Notes: generated by a model from the letters alone, not told the origin. A DNA stretch of 23,731 nucleotides from Promethearchaeota archaeon (GCA_004524515.1 SDNV01000032.1:1-23731), one strand, 5' to 3'; positions 14,164-22,949 are shown, counted from the stretch's first letter. Numbers and translations: made by a program.

Positions 14164-15573
14164 ATGACTAATGAGTACGAATTCGACGAATCAGAATGGG
14201 CGCAAACCTCTTTAAAAAAAACCTTCCACTACTCCTTTGGGTATCTTCTTGTGTTTTTCATGGGGGGATTTTTTAATACCTATGTTTTTTATTATTATGA
14301 AGTAGAAGTTGGATTGCCTGTTGCTCTATTAGGGCTCGCATTTGTTATATTCGCCATCTGGAACATGATCAACGACCCTCTTCTAGGTTATCTTACGGAT
14401 CGCCCTTTTAAATGGTCTAGAAAATACGGTTTTCGAGCTCCTTGGATGCTTTTAGGGACAATTCCATATATTATATGCTGGTGGTTTATATTCGCAATTC
14501 CAAACAGTTTGGTGGAAAACTCCGATCCTTGGCCAATTTTTTGGTATTTTATAATCGTAGCTTGTTTATTTGATACCTTTTATTCCTTATTTAGTACACA
14601 TATTAATGCCGGTTTTACCACCTATTTCCGAACAGATGCTGAGCGCAGAAGATCAAGTGCAATCAATACAACCCTCCCCACTATCTTACAATTATTTATA
14701 GGATTTACCGTTCCTCTGATTTATATATATGGTGACAGAAATTCGATGATTTTAGCCCAAACTGTAGTCGTTTTTTTATTAATTATCTGCGTACTAATCT
14801 TAATACCAGGTATACGTGAAACAGAGGAGATTAAAGAAGCCTTCCTTAGAGGCCATGAAAAGAGAGGGAAAGTTTCCTACATCGAAACATTAAAATTTGC
14901 GTTTAAACGAAAAAATTTCATGTCTACTATGCTAGTTTTTGTAGCGTTAACTTTAGGATCTACCTTAGCTACTGCATCGGCAGTGTATTTCATGAAAGAT
15001 GTCTTAAGACTGCCCCTATATAACGCGGTTTTTACGGGATTAGCATATTTTTTTGGTTATGTTTTTTTCATACCCTTTTGGTCAAATATGAGCAAGAGAT
15101 ATGGGCATGGAAAAATAATGAAACTGAGTTGTATATTAATTGGTCTGGTTTATCTTCCCCAATTATGGATAACAACCTTATTTGAAGCGGTAATTTTTTC
15201 ATTTTTGGGTGGTTTTGTTGCAGGTAGTTTTTGGGTTACTTTAGGACCCGTTGCTGCTGATGTAAATGATGAGATGACAACTTTGACTGGAAAACATCAA
15301 GAGGCAGTGTATGAAGGAATGAGAACGCTTTTTTATCGATTAGCCTTTATTGGTCAAGCGGCTATTTTTGTGGTAGTTCATATTATCACAGGATATAATC
15401 CGGATCCGAATGCGGTACAAAGCCCTCTTGCAGTATGGGGGATAAGGATACACGCGGGATTATTACCCTCTCTTTGTGGTTTTATAGCATTTGTCATTAT
15501 GTATAAATGGTATGATCTTATGGGAGAGAAACAAAGAGCCCTTAAACCTCGGTTAAAACAAATGAAACTCTAA
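14164..15573 (+). CDS. GPH-family sugar:cation symporter (MFS), plus-strand copy 3
   Basis: Membrane symporter of 469 residues, about 12 segments, the close pair of the 12575-13984 protein. The acidic start MTNEYEFDESEW keeps the SEW motif. Asn67 and Asp71 in NDPLLG, a helix-4 Asp in CLFDTFYS, DAERRRSS in the central loop, and LGPVAADVNDE with LTGKHQEAVYEG all fit the family. The ATG is supported by GGAGAT with 5-7 bases spacing. It is the last transporter of the array. Poly-T follows within about 25 bases of the stop, then an amidohydrolase gene about 100 bases on with its own TATA-like box. Substrate unknown; its relation to the amidohydrolase and NagB-like genes behind it is by position only. 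Confidence 0.9.
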   Translation: MTNEYEFDESEWAQTSLKKTFHYSFGYLLVFFMGGFFNTYVFYYYEVEVGLPVALLGLAFVIFAIWNMINDPLLGYLTDRPFKWSRKYGFRAPWMLLGTIPYIICWWFIFAIPNSLVENSDPWPIFWYFIIVACLFDTFYSLFSTHINAGFTTYFRTDAERRRSSAINTTLPTILQLFIGFTVPLIYIYGDRNSMILAQTVVVFLLIICVLILIPGIRETEEIKEAFLRGHEKRGKVSYIETLKFAFKRKNFMSTMLVFVALTLGSTLATASAVYFMKDVLRLPLYNAVFTGLAYFFGYVFFIPFWSNMSKRYGHGKIMKLSCILIGLVYLPQLWITTLFEAVIFSFLGGFVAGSFWVTLGPVAADVNDEMTTLTGKHQEAVYEGMRTLFYRLAFIGQAAIFVVVHIITGYNPDPNAVQSPLAVWGIRIHAGLLPSLCGFIAFVIMYKWYDLMGEKQRALKPRLKQMKL

Positions 15574-15594
15574 AATATGATATAATTTAAAAAA

Positions 15595-15608
15595 TTTTTT
15601 TTATTTTT
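15595..15608 (+). terminator. Poly-T tract after the transporter array
   Basis: A run of eight T followed by ATTTTTA starts about 21 bases after the stop of the last plus-strand transporter. Confidence 0.45.
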
Positions 15609-15674
15609 ATTGAATGCTTAAATTTTATAGTATAATTATAAATCTTTTTATTCTAATGAGAATTGATAATATCA

Positions 15675-16451
15675 ATGAGAATAATCGATGCTCATGCTCA
15701 TCTATTTGATACATCTAATTATTTAGAGAATTTTATCCAAGCCCTTTATGATTGTGGAATTGAAAAAAGTTGTATCAGTGGACTTGGTAAATTATTTATG
15801 TGCGTTGATAATAATGGCATAAAAGCAGCTATAGATCAATATCCTAATAAATTGATTGGAGCTTATTTTATTCGTCCAGGCGATCACAAACCTGAAGATA
15901 TTAAAAATGCTTATGAGGATGGATTTAAAATGGTCAAAGTTACCCTTCCTCATAAACCCTATGATGATCCTTCCTTTTTTCCCTTATGGGAAAAGGCTCA
16001 AGAGCTAAATATGCCCGTGTTATTTCATACGGGAGTGGTAACAACTGCAAAGAGAGCCCCGGAAGAAAGAATTTCTTCATGGTTTATGCATCCTATGCGG
16101 CTTGAACCAATAGCGAATGCTTTTCCTGATTTAAATATGATTATTGCTCATCTAGGTGTCCACTGGAATGATGATGCGGCAGAATTAATTAGAATGAAGC
16201 CAAATGTGTATGCGGATCTATCAGGAGCTCCTACAGGTTGGAGGGTTAGAATGGACACTATTGGCATAAAACATTGGTTATGGTGGCCAGGAGCATTTAA
16301 AAAAATAGTTTTTGGTACTGATGTAATATTTAGCCAAATTTCTCAAATTTTAGAAGAAGATAAAGCTCGTTTAAAAAGATATGGGGTTGATCAAAAAACA
16401 CAAGAGCTAATATTTTCTAAAAATATGTTAAAAATGTTAGGCGAGAAATAA
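15675..16451 (+). CDS. Amidohydrolase of the PF04909 (Amidohydro_2) type
   Basis: Metal-dependent TIM-barrel hydrolase or decarboxylase, 258 residues, cytoplasmic. The metal ligands of the family are all visible: His7 and His9 (DAHAHLF), His118 (LFHTG), His159 (IAHLG) and Asp216 (FGTD). Lys88 in MVKVTLPH sits where some members have a bridging lysine. I chose the ATG at 15675 over a TTG at 15663 because the motif DAHAH then begins at residue 5, the normal place. A TATA-like box TTTTATAG lies at about 15623-15630. The NagB-like gene follows after 2 bases, so they are very likely co-transcribed. Reactions in this family include lactone hydrolysis, deacylation and decarboxylation, and the substrate cannot be read from sequence. 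Pairing with a NagB-fold protein recalls NagA-NagB, but this is not a NagA-type enzyme. Confidence 0.88.
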   Translation: MRIIDAHAHLFDTSNYLENFIQALYDCGIEKSCISGLGKLFMCVDNNGIKAAIDQYPNKLIGAYFIRPGDHKPEDIKNAYEDGFKMVKVTLPHKPYDDPSFFPLWEKAQELNMPVLFHTGVVTTAKRAPEERISSWFMHPMRLEPIANAFPDLNMIIAHLGVHWNDDAAELIRMKPNVYADLSGAPTGWRVRMDTIGIKHWLWWPGAFKKIVFGTDVIFSQISQILEEDKARLKRYGVDQKTQELIFSKNMLKMLGEK

Positions 16452-16453
16452 TT

Positions 16454-17302
16454 ATGGTAAATCGGAAGCAAGAAGTCAGAAAACTGATGCGGCTAACACC
16501 AGAGCAAGTAATAGAAATGGCTAGAGAGCATTTAATTATCTGTGAGAATTTGGAACAATTACATCTGCATTTTGCTAATAGTATTGCCTCAAAAATACGC
16601 AATAATAACCATAAAGATGCTCCTACTAGATTAATTTTACCGATAGGTCCAATTGGTCAATATCCCATATTGGCTAAAATCATTAATAAAGAACATTTAT
16701 CCCTTAAGTATACGTGGATATTTTTTATGGATGAGTATTGCAATGAAGAAGGTAAGGCTCTTAATGCTGATCATCCTTTAAGTTTTAAAAGGATTGCTGA
16801 AGAAAAGTTTTTGAATCTATTAGGAGGAGAGCATTTTCAAGTTTTTAAGAGAATTTTTATCCCTAATGAAACAAATTTAGAGGATTTATCACAGAAAATC
16901 GAACAAATTGGAGGTATTGATGTGTGTTATGGAGGAATCGGTATTCATGGGCATCTAGCGTTCAACGAGCCTGCACCGGAAATTACAAAAACTGATTTTA
17001 GGAAAGTTAAGCTCAATGATTTCACTATTACTATGAATTCGATAAGGGCAGAGATCGGAGGAGATTTGGAGAATTTCCCAAAAGAAGCATTTACTATTGG
17101 AATGAAACAAATATTAAGTTCCCGAAAAATCAGATTATATTGTCGTAATGGAACATCTTTCGATTGGGCAAATGCTATTTTAAGAATTTCGTTATTAGGA
17201 GAACCAGGAGATGATTATCCAGTTACCCATATAAGAAATCACTCGGATTATCAAATTATTACTGATAAACAAACTCTGGCAACACCTAAAAATTTATTAT
17301 AA
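16454..17302 (+). CDS. NagB-fold protein (glucosamine-6-phosphate deaminase-like) with altered active site
   Basis: Protein of 282 residues with the NagB/6-phosphogluconolactonase fold. Recognisable marks are FFMDEY at 90-95 (Asp93 equals the E. coli NagB base Asp72) and GIGIHGHLAFNEP at 161-173, with His167 and Glu172 at the NagB His143 and Glu148 positions. His165 replaces NagB Asp141. The loop that holds the substrate phosphate in NagB (TGGT) here reads LPIGPIGQY at 62-70. I cannot find equivalents of the phosphate-binding Arg172 and Lys208. It may therefore isomerise or deaminate an unphosphorylated or otherwise charged sugar; this is inference. It starts 2 bases after the amidohydrolase stop. 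An internal ATG (codon 12, at 16487) is another possible start. It could also be a ring-opening isomerase rather than a deaminase. Confidence 0.78.
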   Translation: MVNRKQEVRKLMRLTPEQVIEMAREHLIICENLEQLHLHFANSIASKIRNNNHKDAPTRLILPIGPIGQYPILAKIINKEHLSLKYTWIFFMDEYCNEEGKALNADHPLSFKRIAEEKFLNLLGGEHFQVFKRIFIPNETNLEDLSQKIEQIGGIDVCYGGIGIHGHLAFNEPAPEITKTDFRKVKLNDFTITMNSIRAEIGGDLENFPKEAFTIGMKQILSSRKIRLYCRNGTSFDWANAILRISLLGEPGDDYPVTHIRNHSDYQIITDKQTLATPKNLL

Positions 17303-17312
17303 TTTGGTATAC

Positions 17313-17345
17313 AATTAATTAAGCTAAGAGGAGGAATTAATTAAG
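17313..17345. repeat. Short repeat between convergent genes, possible two-way terminator
   Basis: AATTAATTAAG occurs twice (17313-17323 and 17335-17345) around a GC-richer centre GAGGAGG. Because AATTAATT is its own complement, the two copies could pair as an 8-base stem. It lies between the ends of the NagB-like and beta-mannosidase genes. In AT-rich DNA it may be chance. Confidence 0.25.
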
Positions 17346-17350
17346 GGAAA

Positions 17351-19966
17351 TTATTTTTTTAGTAAATCATAAAGCGAACTTACTCTAATTGAATCTTTTA
17401 TGTTTTGATCTGTAATTTCAATATTGGAATCTAATGATTTCAATTCCTTCAGTACAATAGATCGTGATTCATTCGGTTCCATTGAGAAAAAATTATCCGA
17501 AGCAATAAAATCAAACTCTTCAGAATCAATAAAAACGTAGAGAGCAATACCTTTACTTTCGATTGTCATGTTAAAAGTATTAGTCTCGTGAGAAGCTCTT
17601 TCGCATGTAAAACTTAGACCGGGATTAATCATCTTGAAATGCTTGGGGGAATCAAACAACCGAAATCCGTGATAAATTATTTTATTTTCATTTAGCTTAT
17701 CCTTTAATTTATAAAAAATGATATTATTCCGCATTTTGCTTTTATCATTATTAATGTCCCTTAAATCGACTGTGTCAACTTGCAATGAATAGCAGGGTAA
17801 GACTATTGCGTCATATATTCCTTTCTTAAGGATTTTACCCTCAGAATTAAGAATCTTCCAATCCAACTGCACTTCAGAATGGGTTCTTAAATCATTTGTT
17901 ATCCAGAATTCAATTTTATCTAGTCCTTCCTTTACGCTTGGAAAAACGGGTTGATAAAATCTTTTTGCATAATAATGAAGAGCTTTCCAACGGAGAAAAT
18001 AATCCAAGGAGGACCAACTTGCTACAGGCCAACAATCATTTAATTGCCAATAAAGAGATCCCATACAATGATTTTTATTACGGTTACAGCGCCAATGTTC
18101 TACACCATACTCCATAGCCTCAGCTTGAGTTATTTGAGATATGATGATTTGGTTTTCAAATTTATTTGGTATTGAGAATCGGCGGTGCATATATCTCATA
18201 ATCTTTTTATTTCCCGCGGGATTCTTTTGATGATTCTCCATTACGGGGGAATAAAAATCATATTGATCCATAGGGCAGAACTCTCTAATTGTTTTTATGG
18301 ACGGAAATGATTCAAAACCAAATTCTGACATAAAGCGAGAATCAAATTTATGGTATGAGGAGAAGGGTTTATTTTGATGCCAGACTGCCCAATAATGAGA
18401 ATCACCCCTATTAGGATTATTAGAATCTATAGTTCCTAACTTATCATCAATAAAACCATTGGAAGGAGAGCTTGACCAATATGAACGATGTGGGTCATAC
18501 TTTTTGATTAATTCTGGTAAAATGTTTTCAAAAATTTCTATATACCCATTGGCAAAATCTGCTTTGACATTTGAATCTCTTATCCCACAATTATAGAGTA
18601 GACCATTCCATAACCATTCGATTTCATTATTTCCACACCATAAAGCAAGACTAGCATGATGTCTTAATCTTTTTATGTTTTGAGCAAATTCTAGCTCGAG
18701 TTTTTCAATAAATTCTCTATGATAGGGATAAATTGCACAGGCAAATGGAAAATCTTGCCAAACTAAAATCCCTAATTCATCGCAGAGTTCATAAAACAGA
18801 TCATCTTCATAGATACCACCGCCCCACACTCGGATCATGTTCATATTAGCTTGTTCTGCATATTCAAGGTTCATTACATATAATCCTATTTTTTTTCCTC
18901 TTGGAATAAAACTATCTATAGGTATCCAATTCGCTCCTTTTGCGAAAATTGGGACTCCATTGAGAAGAAAATAAAAAGTTTCACCCCATTCATCAGGTGT
19001 TCTAATAAGCTGTAGATCTCTTAAGCCTAATTTCAATCGAAATTCATCTATAATATTATCATCTGATATAGTAACTGTTAATTCATAAAGATGCGAGATT
19101 CCTAGATCATGAGTCCACCATAATTGAGGATTATCGACCTTAAATTCTAAATTAGGATTCAAAGATGTGATTAATTGTTCTGAATTATAAATTCTTCCAT
19201 CGGGAGCTTTCAAATCTGCCTTAATTGTTAAATTTCTATTTTTAATATCGCTGGACTTTGAATAAAGTTCGATACTTAGGGAGATGAGGACCTGATTTAC
19301 TTTTATTGTCGAAATTTCATCAAGATTTTTTATTTCAAGTGGATTTTTAGAATAATTAAATTCTTGAATCGGATATACGCTTTCTATTTTTATATCATCA
19401 AATCCTAAAATTTCAACAGATTGCCATATACCTACATCAGGGATAATAGGTCCCCAATCCCATCCAAAAGAATATTGGGCTTTTCTTATATAAGGTGCTC
19501 CCGGAATTCCATCTTGACCCGTGTTCAAATTAATATTATGGGTATTGATTTCTTGTTTAGCTATTAGAGAAGAACTTTTCAAAATTACTTTTATCTTATT
19601 ATTGGAAAGTTTTAATTTCGATTTTATATCAAAATCAAATCTTAAAAACATATTATCTGTATATCCAAGAAGCTCGTCATTCAAATAAATTTCTGCGAAA
19701 GTATCTAATCCAAAAAAACGTAAAAATATATTCGAGTGTTCTAAAAATTCATAATTAAGATTAAACTTTTTCTGATATATCCAAATTGACTCATAAACCC
19801 ATGATATTTCATGTTCTCTGTTACCATAAAAAGGATCTTGAAGAATATTTTTTTTTAATAATGCTTCAAAAACCGATCCAGGGACTTCAGCGTCGACTTT
19901 TATAGATTCTTGTTCATTTTTAAGATTCCAATTTCCATTTAAGGAGAGTTTTTCAACTTTTTTCAT
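17351..19966 (-). CDS. GH2 beta-mannosidase
   Basis: Retaining exo-glycosidase of 871 residues, the usual size for a GH2 beta-mannosidase. Domains in order: sugar-binding jelly roll (about 1-190, with GNWNL and VPGSVFEALL near the start as in beta-mannosidases), immunoglobulin-like domain (about 195-315), TIM barrel (about 320-650), then C-terminal beta domains. The barrel shows RVWGGGIYE at 379-387, acid/base Glu448 in WCGNNE, and nucleophile Glu548 in MSEFGFES. The stretch YWQLNDCWPVASW is near the barrel end. There is no signal peptide, so it acts in the cytoplasm on imported mannosides. It is 26 bases after the metallo-beta-lactamase-fold gene on the same strand and convergent with the NagB-like gene. 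Other GH2 activities are less likely, given the beta-mannosidase-like N-terminus. Confidence 0.9.
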   Translation of the reverse strand: MKKVEKLSLNGNWNLKNEQESIKVDAEVPGSVFEALLKKNILQDPFYGNREHEISWVYESIWIYQKKFNLNYEFLEHSNIFLRFFGLDTFAEIYLNDELLGYTDNMFLRFDFDIKSKLKLSNNKIKVILKSSSLIAKQEINTHNINLNTGQDGIPGAPYIRKAQYSFGWDWGPIIPDVGIWQSVEILGFDDIKIESVYPIQEFNYSKNPLEIKNLDEISTIKVNQVLISLSIELYSKSSDIKNRNLTIKADLKAPDGRIYNSEQLITSLNPNLEFKVDNPQLWWTHDLGISHLYELTVTISDDNIIDEFRLKLGLRDLQLIRTPDEWGETFYFLLNGVPIFAKGANWIPIDSFIPRGKKIGLYVMNLEYAEQANMNMIRVWGGGIYEDDLFYELCDELGILVWQDFPFACAIYPYHREFIEKLELEFAQNIKRLRHHASLALWCGNNEIEWLWNGLLYNCGIRDSNVKADFANGYIEIFENILPELIKKYDPHRSYWSSSPSNGFIDDKLGTIDSNNPNRGDSHYWAVWHQNKPFSSYHKFDSRFMSEFGFESFPSIKTIREFCPMDQYDFYSPVMENHQKNPAGNKKIMRYMHRRFSIPNKFENQIIISQITQAEAMEYGVEHWRCNRNKNHCMGSLYWQLNDCWPVASWSSLDYFLRWKALHYYAKRFYQPVFPSVKEGLDKIEFWITNDLRTHSEVQLDWKILNSEGKILKKGIYDAIVLPCYSLQVDTVDLRDINNDKSKMRNNIIFYKLKDKLNENKIIYHGFRLFDSPKHFKMINPGLSFTCERASHETNTFNMTIESKGIALYVFIDSEEFDFIASDNFFSMEPNESRSIVLKELKSLDSNIEITDQNIKDSIRVSSLYDLLKK

Positions 19967-19992
19967 AACAAACAGCTAAATTTATAATAGTA

Positions 19993-20802
19993 TTATATTC
20001 TAGAGATATCATATTTAAATTTACCATCATCAATAATCCAAGAGCGCATAAAATCATTCTTTACTCGTTTATCCCAAATATTTTCAATATTGGAAATCCC
20101 GTTATAAAGTTTGCTTAGGAGTTCTATACCTACTCCAAATTCTTCATGTGAGGGATAAATCTCAATGGATTTTTGCTTTTCACATAGATTTATTAGTTTA
20201 GACAAATTAGTAAGCACTTCTGGAAACATTTTTTTCTTAGGTAAATATGGCGTACCAAAGTGTGCGGTATCACCTGTAAATAATTCATTTCTATTACTAA
20301 GCAAACAGATTGACCCCGGGGAGTGTCCAGGCGTATGGATTATTTCTAAAGCAAGATCGCCTAAATCTATAATATCTCCATCTTTTAATGGTTTAACAGA
20401 AGAAGCTGGAGGTAATGAAAATTGAAATTTTTCATAGCGTTTTACAATGTCCTTAGGAGAGCTTCTTAAATTTGTTATATTTATAGGCCTTGAGATTGTT
20501 AATTTTTCATTTTCGTGGATGTATATTTCATTAAATTCATGATTACCACCAACGTGATCCCAATGACAGTGAGTATTAACTACTTTCAAGTCCATCATTC
20601 CAATTAATTCATCTATGATTGGTTTAAGAGAAAATACTCCTGCTCCTGTATCAATTAACAATGCTGATTTAGACCCAATAAGTAAAAATAAATTAGTATA
20701 CACACTATTAAAACGGGGGTCAATTTCAGCTAATTTTTCCCGAATTACGTATAAATATTCTTTTTGTTTGATGACTTCAAACCACTGCTGACATTCAGCC
20801 AT
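19993..20802 (-). CDS. Metallo-beta-lactamase-fold hydrolase
   Basis: Zinc-dependent hydrolase of 269 residues with the complete metal set: His78, His80, Asp82 and His83 in THCHWDHVGG, His160 in HTPGHSPGS, Asp178 in TGDT, and His219 in YPSHE. This favours a two-metal hydrolase of the glyoxalase II or lactonase sort, not an RNase (no beta-CASP domain). The ATG at 20802 has no ribosome site and may be near-leaderless. The beta-mannosidase gene follows after 26 bases, so an operon is likely, and the GPH symporter at 20920 diverges from it. The substrate is unknown. A sugar lactone or thioester fits the neighbourhood but is inferred. Confidence 0.88.
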   Translation of the reverse strand: MAECQQWFEVIKQKEYLYVIREKLAEIDPRFNSVYTNLFLLIGSKSALLIDTGAGVFSLKPIIDELIGMMDLKVVNTHCHWDHVGGNHEFNEIYIHENEKLTISRPINITNLRSSPKDIVKRYEKFQFSLPPASSVKPLKDGDIIDLGDLALEIIHTPGHSPGSICLLSNRNELFTGDTAHFGTPYLPKKKMFPEVLTNLSKLINLCEKQKSIEIYPSHEEFGVGIELLSKLYNGISNIENIWDKRVKNDFMRSWIIDDGKFKYDISRI

Positions 20803-20919
20803 GATAAGTATAATCTTAAGATTAAATTAAAAATTTTGAAATCCAAAAAAAAATTTAAATTTGATTAAGTAGAAAGATTATAATAATTTAAAATATTAAA
20901 AGCTTAAATGGTTTAAAAT

Positions 20920-22290
20920 ATGGAACAATATAGACCTTATGGGAAACTTACGCAAAGAGAAAGATTTGGATATGCATTAGGGGCAGTTCCATTTGGTCTC
21001 TTAGCTTATATCTTTACTTTTAAGTATATAGAATTTTTTTTTGACGACTTAAAATTACTCCCCGAATATTTTATCATAGGTCAAGTAATTTATTTAGTAA
21101 TAAATGCAATTAATGATCCTCTCTTAGGGCAACTTTCTGATCGGACAAATCGAGAAAAATGGGGTAGTAGAAGAATTATCTATATTAAGTATGGGGGTCC
21201 AATATGGGCGCTGACCTTCATTTTGGTATGGTTTCCTTGGAGTTTAGATAATCAATTTGTAATTTTTCTTCATTATGTAATTAGTATCTGTATCTTTGAC
21301 ACGATGCTTACTCTTGTTGTACTTTCTTGGATGGCTTTATTACCTGAAATGACAACAGATACGGGAGAACGATCTCTTGTAAATTTAATAGTAGGCATAT
21401 TAGGATTATTAGCGATTGTTCCTGTATTAATTATTATCGCAACAATGAAAACCACCTCCTTCAATTTTCAAATTTTAATGGTAACCATTGCAATTGCATC
21501 GACTATTTTAAGCTTAATTGTTGCGAGAGAGAGCTTTGAAAGAGCAGAATTTCATAATGATCAAGTTTTTTCCTTAGGGAAATCCTTAAAAGAGACAATG
21601 AAATCTAAATCTTTTTTGTTATATGTAGGATTTAATTTTTGTAATACTTTCTTAGGAGGGATTGGTTTAAGCTATCTTTTTGTTTATGCCTTAGTTTTAG
21701 GGGAGAATTTTGGAGCCGCAATAGGCGCTTTTATTATGATTTCTATTTTTGTTGCTGTATTTTCAAATATTGTATGTATGAGAATAAGGCCTAAATGGGG
21801 TATGAGAAAGATAATTTTAATATTTGGTCTATTAAGAGCGATTGGAGTTTTGGTTTTATTTCTACTAATAATCAATCCAATGCCTCTTTGGGTAATTTGG
21901 GTTGCATTCATATGGTATACTTTTTTTGGGGGCTATAGTATATTTTCGATTCCTTTATTACATTTATCCTTTGACGAGGATGAAGTAAAAAATGGTATAC
22001 GTAGAGAAGGAATGTTCTTGGGTATCAATGCTTTGGTTACTAAGCCCGCATTAAGTCTCGGTCCTATAGTTGCTACCATCATATTAGTTTATTATGGATA
22101 TGTACAGGGTTCAGATATTCAACCCTCTTCTGCTATTCTTGGTATTAAAATTTTGTTTTTTTTAATCCCTGCAATAGTGGTTTCCATAAGCTTGATATTT
22201 ATTTATTTTCATCCCCTATATGGTGAAAGATTAGAGATTTTAGAAAAAAAACTGGAGTCATTACATCAAGAAAAAGCAAATAGAATTTAA
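20920..22290 (+). CDS. GPH-family sugar:cation symporter (MFS), outside the main array
   Basis: Membrane symporter of 456 residues with about 12 segments. Marks: Asn62 and Asp66 in NAINDPLLG, DRTNREKWGSRR in the loop after helix 2 (a more classical GPH loop than in the array copies), a helix-4 Asp in CIFDTM, and DTGERS in the next loop. It lacks the acidic SEW N-terminus shared by the seven array members and is only distantly related to them, so it is a separate lineage. It diverges from the metallo-beta-lactamase/beta-mannosidase pair across 117 bases, which makes it a candidate importer for mannose-containing glycosides (inference from position). The ATG has no ribosome site. Hydrophobic content and length are normal for the family. 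Confidence 0.88.
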   Translation: MEQYRPYGKLTQRERFGYALGAVPFGLLAYIFTFKYIEFFFDDLKLLPEYFIIGQVIYLVINAINDPLLGQLSDRTNREKWGSRRIIYIKYGGPIWALTFILVWFPWSLDNQFVIFLHYVISICIFDTMLTLVVLSWMALLPEMTTDTGERSLVNLIVGILGLLAIVPVLIIIATMKTTSFNFQILMVTIAIASTILSLIVARESFERAEFHNDQVFSLGKSLKETMKSKSFLLYVGFNFCNTFLGGIGLSYLFVYALVLGENFGAAIGAFIMISIFVAVFSNIVCMRIRPKWGMRKIILIFGLLRAIGVLVLFLLIINPMPLWVIWVAFIWYTFFGGYSIFSIPLLHLSFDEDEVKNGIRREGMFLGINALVTKPALSLGPIVATIILVYYGYVQGSDIQPSSAILGIKILFFLIPAIVVSISLIFIYFHPLYGERLEILEKKLESLHQEKANRI

Positions 22291-22409
22291 AAAAAGACTT
22301 TGGTTTTCATACTGAAATCGATTGATAATATCTTCCCGCGAGGTTTTGTTATAACTAAAAAAATAGGCATTGATTAATAATTTATTTTATAATTTAATTA
22401 TGGGTATGA

Positions 22410-22949
22410 CTAACTCAGGATATTCATTAATTCTTTTAAATTATCATAGCCATATGCCACTATAGGAAGTTTGAGGGTTTCATGCTCTTTCTTATCTACT
22501 ACTTTACCTCCCAGATCCTCATAAAATACACGATAGGGATTACTTTCTAACACCCAAACAAGCATTGAATTAACTTTCATTTCTATTAATTTCTTTACAA
22601 TTTTCCTAGTTAAGGCTTTTCCAATTCCTTGCCTCTGATATTCTTTTAGGATATATATACCCATTAATTCCCCTTCATAACTCGAATATGTCGTCCTTTC
22701 TAATCCACCAATCGCAAAACCTACGATTTCAGCTTTATTATTTTCAGCAATTAAAAATATATTTTCTTTAATCATATTCTCCAGCAGTTTTTGCCATCTT
22801 TTATCTTTTGATCTAATTTTAAAACCTTGGATATAACTATCTGGAACCACTCCCCTATATGAAGTATCCCATGTTTCCACATTAACTCTAATTATCCCGT
22901 TTAAGTCCGAAATTTTTGCCTTACGAATAGTTATTCCCAAATAAACCAC
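22410..22949 (-). CDS. GNAT-family N-acetyltransferase
   Basis: Acetyl-CoA-dependent acetyltransferase of 179 residues, cytoplasmic. The fold is seen as ITIRKAKISDLNGI at the N-terminus (strand 1-helix 1), WDTSYRGVVP typical of a common GNAT subgroup, and the acetyl-CoA loop QRQGIGKA at 105-112 followed by a helix. VLESNPYRVFYEDLGGK near 143-159 is the usual motif B region. The start is a GTG at 22949; a TTG three codons later is possible. It is convergent with the GPH gene and diverges from the transporter at 23081. The substrate is unknown, and there is no clear link to the sugar genes. Confidence 0.87.
   Translation of the reverse strand: MVYLGITIRKAKISDLNGIIRVNVETWDTSYRGVVPDSYIQGFKIRSKDKRWQKLLENMIKENIFLIAENNKAEIVGFAIGGLERTTYSSYEGELMGIYILKEYQRQGIGKALTRKIVKKLIEMKVNSMLVWVLESNPYRVFYEDLGGKVVDKKEHETLKLPIVAYGYDNLKELMNILS

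Noticed and set aside
15663..15674. TTG start four codons upstream for the amidohydrolase
   Set aside because: The ATG at 15675 puts the metal motif at the usual residue position and needs no rare start.
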